Source: Solirubrobacterales bacterium 67-14 (GTDB lineage: Bacteria > Actinomycetota > Thermoleophilia > Solirubrobacterales > 70-9). From it: DNA of 64,000 nt. Of this stretch, positions 18,043 to 27,074 are shown one piece after another. Position numbers and translations under genes: made by a program. Location of the stretch: contig MKST01000011.1 in the NCBI GenBank assembly GCA_001897355.1, forward strand, positions 392,390 to 456,389, written 5' to 3'. Position 1 is the first letter of the stretch, and each line of letters opens with the position of its first letter. The notes beneath the pieces are model-generated. The model was not told where the DNA came from and made no database searches. It saw only the letters and a list, made by a program, of their open reading frames with translations.

Positions 18043-18291
18043 CTAGCGGAAGGCGATCTTGTCGACCGCCGATTGGATCTTGTCCACGATCAGTTCGGCC
18101 AGCTCGGTGCCCTGGCGGCCGCTGAACCCCTTCATCGCGGCGACCATGCCGAGCATCAGCAGCGAGACGAGCAGGATCAGGCCGACGTACTCGACCGTCC
18201 CCTGCCCCGTCTTCTCGACCGCCGCCCGCCGAACCAGATCACCTTTCGAAACGGCCATCGCGTGTGCGTTTCCCATCGCCTTGTAGAACAT
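18043..18291 (-). CDS. Flp/Tad-type (class IVb) pilin-like protein
   Basis: 82 aa. It has a basic leader of 29 residues ending K-T-G, then Q-G-T-V-E-Y and a 20-residue hydrophobic helix: the glycine cleavage site with Glu at +5 followed by Tyr is the class III prepilin signature of Flp pilins. The rest is a short amphipathic helix. An AGGAGG six bases before ATG 18291 fixes the start. No TadV peptidase, ATPase or secretin genes are in the window, so it is an orphan pilin or pseudopilin here. It is divergent from a glycosyltransferase gene. Confidence 0.75.
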   Translation of the reverse strand: MFYKAMGNAHAMAVSKGDLVRRAAVEKTGQGTVEYVGLILLVSLLMLGMVAAMKGFSGRQGTELAELIVDKIQSAVDKIAFR

Positions 18292-18422
18292 CTTTTTCCT
18301 CCTCCATCGAGTGGGTATTTACGCCATGAATCGTCGGCGAGAAGATGTGACGGAACAAGACGAAAGAGCAACAATTGGCTGAATAAACGGTCACGAATGC
18401 GCACGCCGGATAACCTGCCCGG

Positions 18423-19448
18423 ATGCGGGTTCTGGTCGTCATGAACTTCGGGGCCGATCCGGCCACTCCCCAGCGCGGCCGCTGGGTGGTCGACCAGGTC
18501 GAAGCGCTGCGCGACGGCGGACTCGACGTGGACCTGTTCAGCTTCCGGCCCGGCAAGGACCAATACCTGCCCGCGACCCGCAAGATCCGCCGGCTCCTCA
18601 AGCGAACGAGCTACGACCTGGTGCACGCCCACTACGGGCTGGCCGGCTGGTGCGCCCAGCTGGCCGGCGCCGACCCGCTGGTGGTCACCTTTCACGGAAC
18701 CGACGTCCGGCACCGGGTCGTCGGCCGGATGTCCCGGGCCCTGACCCGGAAGATCGCCCTGGTCGCCGGCGCCTCGAAGGCCCTGTTCGAAGAGGAAGCC
18801 GGGCGGCCCGGCCTGCCGCTGCCCGAAGGCCGCAGCGCCGTCCTGCCCTGTGGCGCCGACCTCTCCCGGTTCGGGCCGCTCGACCGGGGGGAGGCGAAGC
18901 GGGAGCTCGGTCTCGACCCCGCGGTCCGTTACCTCTTCTTCCCCGCCGATCCCGAGCGGCCCGAAAAGCGCTCCGACCGCGCCCGGGAGGTGGCCGAAAG
19001 GTCCGGCGCCGAGCTCCTGACCGGCGGCGGGATCGAGCCGGAGGAGATGCCGCTCTGGATGAACGCCGCCCACGCGGTGCTCGTCACGTCGGAGTACGAG
19101 GGCTTCGGGCTGGCCTGCCTCGAAGCACTGGCCTGTGACGTGCCGGTGCTCTCGACCCCGGTCGGGATCGCGCCCCATGCCTTGCGTGGCCTCGAGCGCA
19201 GCCTCTGCCTCGGCTTCGACCCGGAGGCCTGGTCCGATTTCGCTTCCAGCCTGCTCTCGCAGCCGGATCCGCGCACCGAAGGGCGCCCCCGTGCGGAGGC
19301 GCTTTCGGCCCGTAGGATGGCCGACCGGGTGGCCCTCGCCTACCGAGATCTTCTCCCCGAGGCGGACGAAACGGCCCTCTCGAATTCCGCAAATTCCGGA
19401 GGCGCACGTGTTTCCGGCGGCGACTTAGGTAATGATTGGGTCAACTGA
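18423..19448 (+). CDS. Glycosyltransferase family 4 protein
   Basis: 341 aa GT-B fold glycosyltransferase. The N-terminal half has the Rossmann start V-L-V-V-M-N-F-G, D-L-V-H-A-H-Y-G and V-T-F-H-G-T-D; the C-terminal half has the nucleotide-sugar donor motif E-Y-E-G-F-G-L-A-C-L-E-A-L-A-C-D-V-P-V-L. Donor and acceptor are unknown. Its stop overlaps the start of the following repeat protein (TGATG), so the two are coupled; a role modifying a surface glycan or that protein is inference. Confidence 0.88.
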   Translation: MRVLVVMNFGADPATPQRGRWVVDQVEALRDGGLDVDLFSFRPGKDQYLPATRKIRRLLKRTSYDLVHAHYGLAGWCAQLAGADPLVVTFHGTDVRHRVVGRMSRALTRKIALVAGASKALFEEEAGRPGLPLPEGRSAVLPCGADLSRFGPLDRGEAKRELGLDPAVRYLFFPADPERPEKRSDRAREVAERSGAELLTGGGIEPEEMPLWMNAAHAVLVTSEYEGFGLACLEALACDVPVLSTPVGIAPHALRGLERSLCLGFDPEAWSDFASSLLSQPDPRTEGRPRAEALSARRMADRVALAYRDLLPEADETALSNSANSGGARVSGGDLGNDWVN

Positions 19449-20956
19449 TGAGGAAGGGTGCCCTCAAGAAGAAGCAGAGGCAACTCGAGGAGCTTCATCT
19501 CGACCGTCGCGAGGCGCTCGGGGAACTGGTTCTCGGGATGTACGTCCAAAACAACTGGGACGACGACCTGCTGGCCCGCGGTTCGGCCGAGGTGGTCGAG
19601 GTCGAAACCGAGCTGAACGAGTTGATCGCCGGCAACGAGCCCCAGGGTCCTTCGGCCACCGAGAAGGACTTCCCGGTAACCGGCGAGCATCGCCTGCCGA
19701 CCGCGGGGCAGGACTACCCGGCGACCGGTGAGTACACGGCCGAGCACGCGGTCCCGGTCACCGGTGAACACACCACCGAACAGCCGCTGCCGCAGCCGGG
19801 CGAACACGACTACCCGGCGACCGGCGAGTACACGGCTGAGCATTCCCTCCCCGAGTCGGCCGAGCACACCGCCGAGCATGCGGTGCCCGCCGAACCCAAA
19901 CTGAGCCGGGCGGAGAAGAAGGCCGCCAAGAAGGAGCAGAAGGAGCGCGAGCGCCAGGCCAAGGAGGCCGCGGAGGCGACCGCCGTCGAGCCGGGCCCGG
20001 AAACTGCCGAGGCGAAGACGGTCGTCGCCGAGCCGGGGCAGCCGGACACCTCGCCGCCGTCGACCGCTGCTCCGACGCCGTCGGCTACGGCCCCCACCCC
20101 CTCGGCCACGGCGCCGACGCCTTCTGCCCCGGCTCCGGCAACCCCGGCGGCCGAGCCTGCGAAGCCCTCCACACCCGAGGGGCAGGCCACCGACCGGCCG
20201 GATGCCAAGAAGCCACTCGAGGTGCCGCCGCCTCCCGCCGCGCCGGAACCCGAGCCGACCGACCCGCTCGATGTGCTCGAAAAGCAGATCACCGACAGCG
20301 AAGCGAAGGCGAAGACGGCCCTGGAGGCCGCCAAGGCATCTCGACAGGCCGACGCCCAGACCGAACTCACGGCGATCACCCGGGAAGTCGAATCGGGCCG
20401 CAGCGAGCTCGATGAATCCCTGAAGCGAGCCGCCGCCGCGATCGCCGCCGCCGAAGAGAAGGCAGTACAAGCCGAGGCCCGTCTCACCCGCGAGACCGCG
20501 GCCGGCCGGGAAGCCGCCGCCGAATGGGTCCGTGGCCAGGCGGCCGAGATAGAAGCCGACGCGGCCCTTGCCGCCGAGATGTCCGGCGAGCAGGAGGCCA
20601 AGCCTTCAACCGGTGAACCCGACCCGGTGCTGAGCGCCAGGGTGACCTCGCTGGAAGCCGAACTCGCCGCCGAGAAGGCAGCCAAGGAAGAGGCGCTGAC
20701 CAAGGCGGCCGCCCGTCTTCAGGAGATCGAGCAGAGCGCGAAACTGGCCGAGGCAAGGGTCGAGGCCGCCGAGGCGGCAGCGACCGAGGCACAGTCCAAG
20801 GCCCAAGCCGCAGCGGCCCCGGCCGCCGATGGCACCGGCGCCGGTGAGGCGGAGGCACGCGAGGCCGCCGTCAATTGGCTGCGTGGACAGATTTCGGCGC
20901 TCCGCCAGGAGATCGCCAAGTCCGACGAGTCGGGCAAGCAGGAGGGAAGCAGCTGA
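19448..20956 (+). CDS. Repeat and coiled-coil protein, unknown function
   Basis: 502 aa without signal peptide or membrane helix. An N-terminal helical module (about 10-62) is followed by 12-residue repeats (74-149) of the form D-Y-P-A-T-G-E-Y-T-A-E-H, a Lys/Glu-rich helix (153-178), a Pro/Ala/Thr-rich linker with A-P-T-P-S-A-T repeats (205-240), and two long Ala/Glu coiled coils, each with a related motif R-E-A-A-x-x-W-x-R-G-Q (355-364 and 471-481). The ATG at 19448 overlaps the glycosyltransferase stop; its stop overlaps the next gene. It looks like an intracellular scaffold, but no known family was recognised. Confidence 0.75.
   Translation: MRKGALKKKQRQLEELHLDRREALGELVLGMYVQNNWDDDLLARGSAEVVEVETELNELIAGNEPQGPSATEKDFPVTGEHRLPTAGQDYPATGEYTAEHAVPVTGEHTTEQPLPQPGEHDYPATGEYTAEHSLPESAEHTAEHAVPAEPKLSRAEKKAAKKEQKERERQAKEAAEATAVEPGPETAEAKTVVAEPGQPDTSPPSTAAPTPSATAPTPSATAPTPSAPAPATPAAEPAKPSTPEGQATDRPDAKKPLEVPPPPAAPEPEPTDPLDVLEKQITDSEAKAKTALEAAKASRQADAQTELTAITREVESGRSELDESLKRAAAAIAAAEEKAVQAEARLTRETAAGREAAAEWVRGQAAEIEADAALAAEMSGEQEAKPSTGEPDPVLSARVTSLEAELAAEKAAKEEALTKAAARLQEIEQSAKLAEARVEAAEAAATEAQSKAQAAAAPAADGTGAGEAEAREAAVNWLRGQISALRQEIAKSDESGKQEGSS
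19667..19894 (+). repeat. In-gene tandem repeat encoding 12-residue units
   Basis: Codons 74-149 of the coiled-coil gene encode imperfect tandem units; the 12-mer D-Y-P-A-T-G-E-Y-T-A-E-H occurs twice exactly (19712-19747 and 19808-19843), with variant units between and after. The near-identical DNA suggests recent duplication or length variation between strains. Confidence 0.8.
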
Positions 20957-21252
20957 TGGCCCTTTTCAGCCGTGGTGGACAGACCGGCCGCGAACGTCGC
21001 GCCATGCAGGACCACCTTGGTGAGCTCGATGACATGCGCCGCAGCAACCTCAGCGATCTCGGCCAGATGACCGTCGAGATGGCGGCTCAGGGCAACTTCA
21101 ACCGGCAACGGCTCTCCGAGCAGGCGGCCGAGGTCGTGAAGATCGACCGTGAAGCAGACCTGATCGCCCGCGGGCTCGAAGAAGGACTCACCCTCCAGGA
21201 GCTGGAAGACCTGGCTCGCGGGGGCGACGGATCCGGGTCTCCGGCCCGCTAG
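20956..21252 (+). CDS. Small helical partner protein, unknown function
   Basis: 98 aa, all-helical prediction, no membrane segment. Residues about 28-72 (L-S-D-L-G-Q-M-T-V-E-M... A-A-E-V-V-K-I-D-R-E-A-D-L-I) align by eye with residues 24-60 of the preceding repeat protein (L-G-E-L-V-L-G-M-Y... S-A-E-V-V-E-V-E-T-E-L-N-E-L-I), so the two share a helical module. The ATG overlaps the upstream stop (TGATG). Likely a stoichiometric partner of the repeat protein; function unknown. Confidence 0.72.
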   Translation: MALFSRGGQTGRERRAMQDHLGELDDMRRSNLSDLGQMTVEMAAQGNFNRQRLSEQAAEVVKIDREADLIARGLEEGLTLQELEDLARGGDGSGSPAR

Positions 21253-21279
21253 ATCCAGATGCAAAGCAGGGTCTGACGC

Positions 21280-22740
21280 TTGCCCGCCAACTCCGAAGAG
21301 CGGGATCTCGGGGCCTACGATCTGGTCGTGGTCGGCGGTGGCGCCGCGGGCCTCTGGGCTGCGCTCTGCGCGGCCGAAGCAGGCGGCTCCGTCTGCCTGG
21401 TCTCCCGCAAGCCGCTAGCCGAGAGCGCCAGCTTCCACGCCCAAGGTGGATTGGCCGCCTCACTCGACCAAGCCGACTCCCCGGACCAGCATTTCGAGGA
21501 CACGATGAAAGCCGGCCGGAACCTCTGCCGGGCCTCGGCCGTGCGGGTGCTGGTCGACGAAGGCCCGGGCATCGTCGACGACCTGATCCGGCGCGGCATG
21601 AACTTCGACCGCGAAGGGGACGGTTCGCTTTCGCTCGCTCTGGAAGGCGGCCACAGCCACCGCCGGATCATCCACGCCGGGGGCAGCCAGACCGGACGGG
21701 AGATCACCTCCGCCCTGGCCCAGATGGTCGCCGACATGGACCGGATCGAGGTGATGGAGGAAACCTCTGCCGTGGCCCTGGTCAGCGACGGCCGGCGCTG
21801 CCACGGGGTGATCACCGAAGACGGGACGATCCGCAGCCCGGCAACGCTGATGGCCAGTGGCGGAGCCGCGGCCCTTTGGCGCCGCACCTCCAACCCCTGG
21901 GGCGCGATCGGGGCCGGGCCGGTCCTGGCCAGCGCCGCCGGCGCCGAGCTGGCCGACCTCGAGTTCTGCCAGTTCCACCCGACCTGCCTTTCGGTGCCGG
22001 GAACCGCCTTCGACGGTGCCTTGATCACCGAGGCGGTCCGGGGCGAAGGCGCCACCCTGCTCGACCTCGAAGGGGAACGTTTCACCGACGAGCTGGCCCC
22101 ACGCGACGACGTGACCGCGGCGATCCTCGCCCAGATCGAAAAACAGGGCGGCCGCGAGGTCCGGCTCGATCTCACCGCGATCGACCCGGCCCGTTTCCCC
22201 AGCGTCTTCGAGCTGCTCGAGACGGCCGGGTTCGACGGAACCCGGGAACCCGTCCCGGTCTCCCCGGGAGCCCATTACATGATGGGTGGCGTCGCGGTCG
22301 ACCTCGATGGGAAGACCTCGATCGAAGGCCTCTACGCCGCCGGCGAATGCGCCTGCACCGGGCTTCACGGCGCCAACCGGCTCGCCTCGAACTCACTGAC
22401 CGAGTGTTTCGTCTTCGGACGCCGGGCCGCCACGGCCGGGCTCGAGGAAGAGCCCGGCCCGATGCCCGACTTGCCGGAATGGCGTTTCGACCCACCGCAG
22501 CCGCCGACCCGCGAGGCCGTCTGGCAGTTCGCCGGGCCGCAGCGTGAAGCCGCCGGCCTGGCCCGCCTGGCCGACGATCCCTACCTGCTCGCCCGGGCGA
22601 TCGGCAGTGCCGCCCTGAACCGCGAGGAGTCCCGTGGCGGGCACCGCCGCACGGACTTCCCCGAGACCGACCCCGGCCTCGATTTCACCCATCTGATCTA
22701 CCGGCCCGACGGAGAGATCGCCCTCCGTCGCTGGGACTGA
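21280..22740 (+). CDS. nadB: L-aspartate oxidase
   Basis: 486 aa flavoprotein oxidising L-aspartate to iminoaspartate, first step of de novo NAD synthesis. The FAD-binding G-G-G-A-A-G-L-W at about 19-26, the substrate-site S-F-H-A-Q-G-G-L-A-A at 51-60, the H-S-H-R-R-I-I-H-A-G-G segment and the C-terminal G-L-Y-A-A-G-E-C-A-C-T-G-L-H-G-A-N-R-L motif identify it within the fumarate reductase/aspartate oxidase family. It is slightly shorter than the usual 510-540 aa. Start is TTG at 21280. nadA and nadC are not adjacent in this window. Confidence 0.92.
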   Translation: MPANSEERDLGAYDLVVVGGGAAGLWAALCAAEAGGSVCLVSRKPLAESASFHAQGGLAASLDQADSPDQHFEDTMKAGRNLCRASAVRVLVDEGPGIVDDLIRRGMNFDREGDGSLSLALEGGHSHRRIIHAGGSQTGREITSALAQMVADMDRIEVMEETSAVALVSDGRRCHGVITEDGTIRSPATLMASGGAAALWRRTSNPWGAIGAGPVLASAAGAELADLEFCQFHPTCLSVPGTAFDGALITEAVRGEGATLLDLEGERFTDELAPRDDVTAAILAQIEKQGGREVRLDLTAIDPARFPSVFELLETAGFDGTREPVPVSPGAHYMMGGVAVDLDGKTSIEGLYAAGECACTGLHGANRLASNSLTECFVFGRRAATAGLEEEPGPMPDLPEWRFDPPQPPTREAVWQFAGPQREAAGLARLADDPYLLARAIGSAALNREESRGGHRRTDFPETDPGLDFTHLIYRPDGEIALRRWD

Positions 22741-22757
22741 ACCCGGTCGGCATCGCC

Positions 22758-24296
22758 GTGACGGCTGGATCCGACCAGGCACGGGAACCGGACCGGGCAA
22801 AGGGGCCGGACCCGATCGAGGTCCAGGTCACCGCCGGCGCCCTCGCCTCGGCCTGCGAGGAGATGGGCGCGGTCCTGATCCGCTCTGCCCATTCGGCCAA
22901 CATCAAGGAGCGCCGCGACTGTTCGGCCGCGATCTTCGGGCCAGACGGCGAGATGGTCATGCAGGCCGAGCACATCCCGGTGCACCTCGGTTCGATGCCC
23001 GCCTCGGTCCGGGCGGTAGCCGACAAGCCACACCTGCCCGGGATCTCCTGGTTCCTCAACGACCCTTACTCGGGCGGTACCCACCTGCCCGACATCACCG
23101 TAGTGACCCCGGCCTTCGCCGCAGGCGAGCTGATCGGCTTCGCCGCCAACCGGGCCCACCACGCCGACGTCGGCGGCAGCGTCCCCGGCTCTATGCCGGC
23201 CGACTCGCGGACCATCGACGAGGAAGGCGTGATCATCCCGCCCCGCATCCTCGACGAGGAGTCGATCCTCGAGGTCGTCACCCTGATGCGCCAGCCCGAC
23301 CAGCGGCGGGCCGACCTGCGGGCCCAGATCGCGGCCAACCGGGCCGGCGTGCAGCGCTTGGAGACGATGGCCGCCGATCGCGGGGCCGCGGCGCTGGCCG
23401 AGGCGATGACCGACGTAATCACCTACGCCGAACACCGCACCCGGGCGGAGATCGAGCGGATCCCCGACGGCACCTACCTCGCCGGCGACCTGCTCGAAGG
23501 CCGCGAAGGCGACATCGAGTTGCGGCTCGAGGCCACGGTCAGCGGCAGCGACATCCGCTTCGACTTCAGTGGGACCGCCGACCCGGACCGGGGCAACCTC
23601 AACTGCCCGCGGGCGGTGACCGAATCGGCCTGCCTTTTCGCGGTCCGGGTGCTGACCGACCCGGACATCCCGGCCAGCGCCGGCGCCTGGCGGCCGGTCG
23701 AGACCGTGATCCCCGAAGGTTGCCTGCTCGATGCGCAGCCACCGAGCGCGGTCGTCGCCGGCAACGTCGAGACCTCCTCGCGGGTGGCCGACCTCTGCCT
23801 CAGCGCCTTCGGCCTGGCCCAGGGCCAGGGCACGATGAACAACCTCACCCTCGGCAACGAGGTTTTCACCTATTACGAGACGCTCGGTGGCGGCCAGGCC
23901 GCGGCCGCGGATGCCGACGGCCCCTCGGCCGTCCACGTAGCGATGTCGAACACGCTGAACACCCCGATCGAGGCGATGGAAACCGAGTTCCCGCTGCGGG
24001 CCGGCGAGTACTCGATCCGGCGGGGCAGCGGCGGCGAAGGCGCCCACCGGGGCGGCGACGGGCTGGTCCGCGAGATCATCGCGACCGAGCCGATGGGCTT
24101 CGCCCTGCTGACCGAACGACGCCGGCACGCGCCGGCCGGCGCCGAAGGGGCCGCGCCCGGCACCCGAGGCAGGAACCTGCTGATCCGGGAAGACGGGACG
24201 ACCGAGGAACTCGAGCCGAAAGCAGCCGGTGAACTCGGCCCGGGCGACCGCCTGCGGATCGAAACCCCCGGCGGGGGCGGCTTTGGCCGCGCTTGA
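22758..24296 (+). CDS. Hydantoinase B/oxoprolinase family protein
   Basis: 512 aa, HyuB-type subunit of ATP-dependent hydantoinase/5-oxoprolinase-like enzymes that open cyclic amides. Family marks include R-S-A-H-S-A-N-I-K-E-R-R-D-C-S-A, H-L-G-S-M-P-A-S-V, N-D-P-Y-S-G-G-T-H-L-P-D and the C-terminal G-S-G-G-E-G-A-H-R-G-G-D-G. GTG at 22758 starts 17 bases after nadB. HyuA follows with an overlap, reversed from the more usual A-then-B order. Substrate (hydantoin, 5-oxoproline, N-methylhydantoin or another lactam) cannot be told from sequence. Confidence 0.9.
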   Translation: MTAGSDQAREPDRAKGPDPIEVQVTAGALASACEEMGAVLIRSAHSANIKERRDCSAAIFGPDGEMVMQAEHIPVHLGSMPASVRAVADKPHLPGISWFLNDPYSGGTHLPDITVVTPAFAAGELIGFAANRAHHADVGGSVPGSMPADSRTIDEEGVIIPPRILDEESILEVVTLMRQPDQRRADLRAQIAANRAGVQRLETMAADRGAAALAEAMTDVITYAEHRTRAEIERIPDGTYLAGDLLEGREGDIELRLEATVSGSDIRFDFSGTADPDRGNLNCPRAVTESACLFAVRVLTDPDIPASAGAWRPVETVIPEGCLLDAQPPSAVVAGNVETSSRVADLCLSAFGLAQGQGTMNNLTLGNEVFTYYETLGGGQAAAADADGPSAVHVAMSNTLNTPIEAMETEFPLRAGEYSIRRGSGGEGAHRGGDGLVREIIATEPMGFALLTERRRHAPAGAEGAAPGTRGRNLLIREDGTTEELEPKAAGELGPGDRLRIETPGGGGFGRA

Positions 24297-26199
24297 CCAG
24301 TCCCCGGCCGCGGATCCGGCCCCGGTGGCCGACGCGATCCTCGGGGTCGACGTCGGCGGCACCTTCACCGACGCGGTGCTGATCACCGCCGGCGGGATCT
24401 TCACCGGCAAGTCGCCCTCGACCCCGGATGACCAATCGACCGGCGTGGTCGAGGCAACCCGTCAGGTGCTGGCCAAGGCCGGGATCGGTGCCGGCGAGGT
24501 CGGGCACTTCGCCCACGGCATGACCGTCGCCACCAACGCCCTGCTCGAATCGAAGGGCGCCGAGACCGCCTTCGTCGCCACCCGCGGCTTCACCGACCTG
24601 GTCGAGATCGGACGTCAGGACCGGGCCTCGCTCTATCGGCTGCAGGCCGCCCACCCGCCGCCGCTGGCGCCGCCCGAACGCCGGGTCGCGGTCGATCAGC
24701 GGCACGGCCCCGATGGCGTGATCGAAGAACTCACCAGCGAGGAAGCCGACCGAGTCGCCGCCGAGCTGGCCTCGCTGGAGGTCGAATCGGTCGCGGTATG
24801 CCTGCTCCACTCCTACCGCTTTCCCGAGCACGAGGTGGCGATCGGGGAAGCCGTCCGCCGGTGGCTCGGCCCCGGGGTGCATGTGTCCCTCTCGCATGAG
24901 GTGGTCGGCACTTTCCGTGAGTTCGAGCGGGCGGCGACGACCGAGATCGATGCCGCCCTCTCCCCCTTGCTGACCGGCTACCTGGACCGGCTCGCGGCCC
25001 GGACCGAAGAGGAAGGGCTGCCCGAGCCGAAGATCATGCAGTCGAGCGGCGGGGTCGCCGAACTCGGCGAGGTCGCCGCCCACGCCGCTGTCGCGGTGCT
25101 CTCCGGCCCGGCCGGCGGGGCCGCCGCGGCGGCCATGGTCGCCCGGCAGGCCGGCGAGGAGAACCTGCTCTGCTTCGACATGGGTGGCACCTCCTGCGAC
25201 GTCTGCGTGGTCGAGGCCGGCAGGGTCCACGAGACAGCCGCGAAGAAGATCGCCGGCCATCCGCTCGCCCTGCCGATGGTCGACATCGACACGGTCGGCG
25301 CCGGCGGCGGCTCGATCGCCTGGCGCGACAGCGGCGGCGCTCTGCGGGTCGGCCCCGAATCGGCCGGTGCCCGGCCCGGACCGGCCTGCTACGGCCTCGG
25401 CGGCACCCGCCCGACCGTGACCGACGCCAACCTGACCCTCGGCCGCCTGGCTGCCGACGACGAGCTGGCCGGCGGCATCGTGCTCGACCTCGACCTGGCC
25501 CGGCAGGCGATCGGCGAACTGGCCGGCCGGCTCGGCCTCACGATCGAGGAATGCGCCGAGGGCATCGTCCGGGTGGCGAACTCGGAGATGATCCGGGCCC
25601 TCAGGGTGGTGACCGTCCAGCGCGGGCTCGATCCTCGGCGCTTCACCCTGCTGGCCTACGGCGGGGCCGGGCCGCTCCACGCCGCCGGCGTCGCCGAGGA
25701 ACTCGGCATCCGGTCGGTCCTGGTGCCGATGACCGGCGGCGTCTTCAGCGCGCTCGGCCTGGCCGCGGCAGATCGCCGTCGCGACGAGGTGCAGACCGTG
25801 CTCGCCGCCGAGGCGGACCTCGACGCCGCGACCCTGGCCGGGTTGGCCGGCGAGGCCGACCAGGCCAGTTGGGACGTCCGCTACCGCGGCCAGTCTTTCG
25901 AGCTGACCGTCAGCGACTCGCCCGGTGCCCGAATCGACCCGGCCCGGCTGCGTGAACTCTTCGAACGGGCCCATGAAGAGCGTTACGGCTACGCCGACCC
26001 CACGGCCCCGATCGAGCTGGTCACGGTGCGCCGCCGCTTCGTCGAGCCCGGCCCCAGCTTCGCCCCGATACCGTCCCCGGAGAGCGACCTCGCCGGCCCC
26101 GCCACGGTCGACCTGGGCGAGGCCACGCTCCACGTCCCGGACGGCTGGAAAGTCCGTGGCGAAGCCGGTGGACTCATCCGTATGATTCATGAACTGTGA
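24283..26199 (+). CDS. Hydantoinase/oxoprolinase family protein, subunit A
   Basis: About 638 aa, HyuA-type ATP-binding subunit. The actin-like phosphate loop I-L-G-V-D-V-G-G-T-F-T-D, the T-N-A-L-L-E motif, the C-F-D-M-G-G-T-S-C-D-V second phosphate loop and T-V-G-A-G-G-G-S-I-A are present. TTG at 24283 is preferred: it overlaps the hyuB stop by 14 bases and follows a G-rich site; GTG at 24229 or 24325 are alternatives. It forms the enzyme with the preceding HyuB. Nothing nearby reveals the substrate. Confidence 0.9.
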   Translation: MAALDQSPAADPAPVADAILGVDVGGTFTDAVLITAGGIFTGKSPSTPDDQSTGVVEATRQVLAKAGIGAGEVGHFAHGMTVATNALLESKGAETAFVATRGFTDLVEIGRQDRASLYRLQAAHPPPLAPPERRVAVDQRHGPDGVIEELTSEEADRVAAELASLEVESVAVCLLHSYRFPEHEVAIGEAVRRWLGPGVHVSLSHEVVGTFREFERAATTEIDAALSPLLTGYLDRLAARTEEEGLPEPKIMQSSGGVAELGEVAAHAAVAVLSGPAGGAAAAAMVARQAGEENLLCFDMGGTSCDVCVVEAGRVHETAAKKIAGHPLALPMVDIDTVGAGGGSIAWRDSGGALRVGPESAGARPGPACYGLGGTRPTVTDANLTLGRLAADDELAGGIVLDLDLARQAIGELAGRLGLTIEECAEGIVRVANSEMIRALRVVTVQRGLDPRRFTLLAYGGAGPLHAAGVAEELGIRSVLVPMTGGVFSALGLAAADRRRDEVQTVLAAEADLDAATLAGLAGEADQASWDVRYRGQSFELTVSDSPGARIDPARLRELFERAHEERYGYADPTAPIELVTVRRRFVEPGPSFAPIPSPESDLAGPATVDLGEATLHVPDGWKVRGEAGGLIRMIHEL

Positions 26200-26376
26200 G
26201 TACACGTTTCGGGTAAGTACGTGATTCTCGGCACAATGACTTGAATTTCGCGGATTCGCTCTGTAAAGTGGCAGACCCTTACGGAGCCCGCGGCAGCCAG
26301 TCAATGCCTCCACTCGCCCCGTACAGGTTCTGAGCAGCACCTGTCCGTAGCAACCTCAACCCCTGACTGAATACCT
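26200..26376. promoter_or_regulatory. Promoter region before DUF1802 gene
   Basis: 177 bases of lower GC than the flanking genes. A sigma70-like pair TTGAAT (26242-26247) and TGTAAA about 17 bases later is visible. No terminator hairpin is seen after the hydantoinase gene. Function is inferred. Confidence 0.35.
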
Positions 26377-27009
26377 ATGCCAATTGCGTTCAAGGAATGG
26401 GCCGTTACCGTGCGAGCCCTCGCCGAAGGTGAACAGCTTCTCACGCTCCGCAAGGGCGGAATCCGCGAGGAGAACAAGCACTTCGAGCTCGAGCACGAGC
26501 GATTCTTCCTCTACCCCACATTCGACCACCAGCAGAACGACCTGGTGCGTGCCTCTCATCACCCAGAGCTGGACCGTGCCCTCGAGGAGGGCGTCTGGCC
26601 CGACGAGGAGCCACCGGCCCGTGCCCTGCTTCAGGACGGCGGGATCCCTCAGCCCGACCGCGTCCGTATCCGTGCCTGGGCCGAAGTAGCCGAGGACATC
26701 ACGATCGAGGACCCGCGGGTCGTCGACGCGTTGTCGCCGTTCTACATCTGGACCACGGACTACGCCCACAAGCGTCTCAGCTGGAAGCCGCGCCATCCGC
26801 TGCACCTCGTGCTGCTGCGGGTCCACCGCATCCCGCGCCCGGTGACCGTCCGGGTCCGCGAGGAGTACCACGGCTGTCGCTCCTGGGTCGAGATCGACCG
26901 GGACCTGCCCTTCGAGGGCACGCCGGTCATGTCGGACGAAGAGTTCGAGTTCGCCTCGAACGAGATCCGCTCGATCTGTCAAGGAGACCGCGAACCAGCC
27001 CTGGTCTGA
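26377..27009 (+). CDS. DUF1802 family protein
   Basis: 210 aa soluble protein. It begins F-K-E-W-A-V-T-V-R-A-L-A-E-G-E-Q and has L-L-T-L-R-K-G-G-I-R-E, F-L-Y-P-T-F-D-H-Q and a second half with W-T-T-D-Y-A-H-K-R-L-S-W-K-P-R-H-P-L, the pattern of DUF1802 proteins of bacteria and archaea, whose biochemical role is unknown. The gene stands alone, with its own promoter region and a strong terminator after the stop. Confidence 0.85.
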   Translation: MPIAFKEWAVTVRALAEGEQLLTLRKGGIREENKHFELEHERFFLYPTFDHQQNDLVRASHHPELDRALEEGVWPDEEPPARALLQDGGIPQPDRVRIRAWAEVAEDITIEDPRVVDALSPFYIWTTDYAHKRLSWKPRHPLHLVLLRVHRIPRPVTVRVREEYHGCRSWVEIDRDLPFEGTPVMSDEEFEFASNEIRSICQGDREPALV

Positions 27010-27026
27010 GATATCTCAGATTCACG

Positions 27027-27054
27027 AAAAAGGCCCGCTGCGGCGGGCCTTTTT
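27027..27054 (+). terminator. Intrinsic terminator after DUF1802 gene
   Basis: A perfect 12-bp stem AAAAAGGCCCGC / GCGGGCCTTTTT around a TGCG loop, with the T run forming one arm and continuing downstream, 18 bases after the stop at 27009. This is the clearest rho-independent terminator of the window. Confidence 0.92.
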
Positions 27055-27074
27055 CTTTGCAATAGGCTGCCCGG

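Noticed and set aside
22698..24410. Long open frame antisense to the hydantoinase B gene
   Set aside because: Same reason; no ribosome site or recognisable domain, fully covered by a well-supported gene.
24076..26340. Long open frame antisense to the hydantoinase A gene
   Set aside because: High-GC coding DNA leaves antisense frames open. Its composition (Gly, Asp, Arg, His without motifs) is that of a shadow, and the plus strand has clear family motifs.
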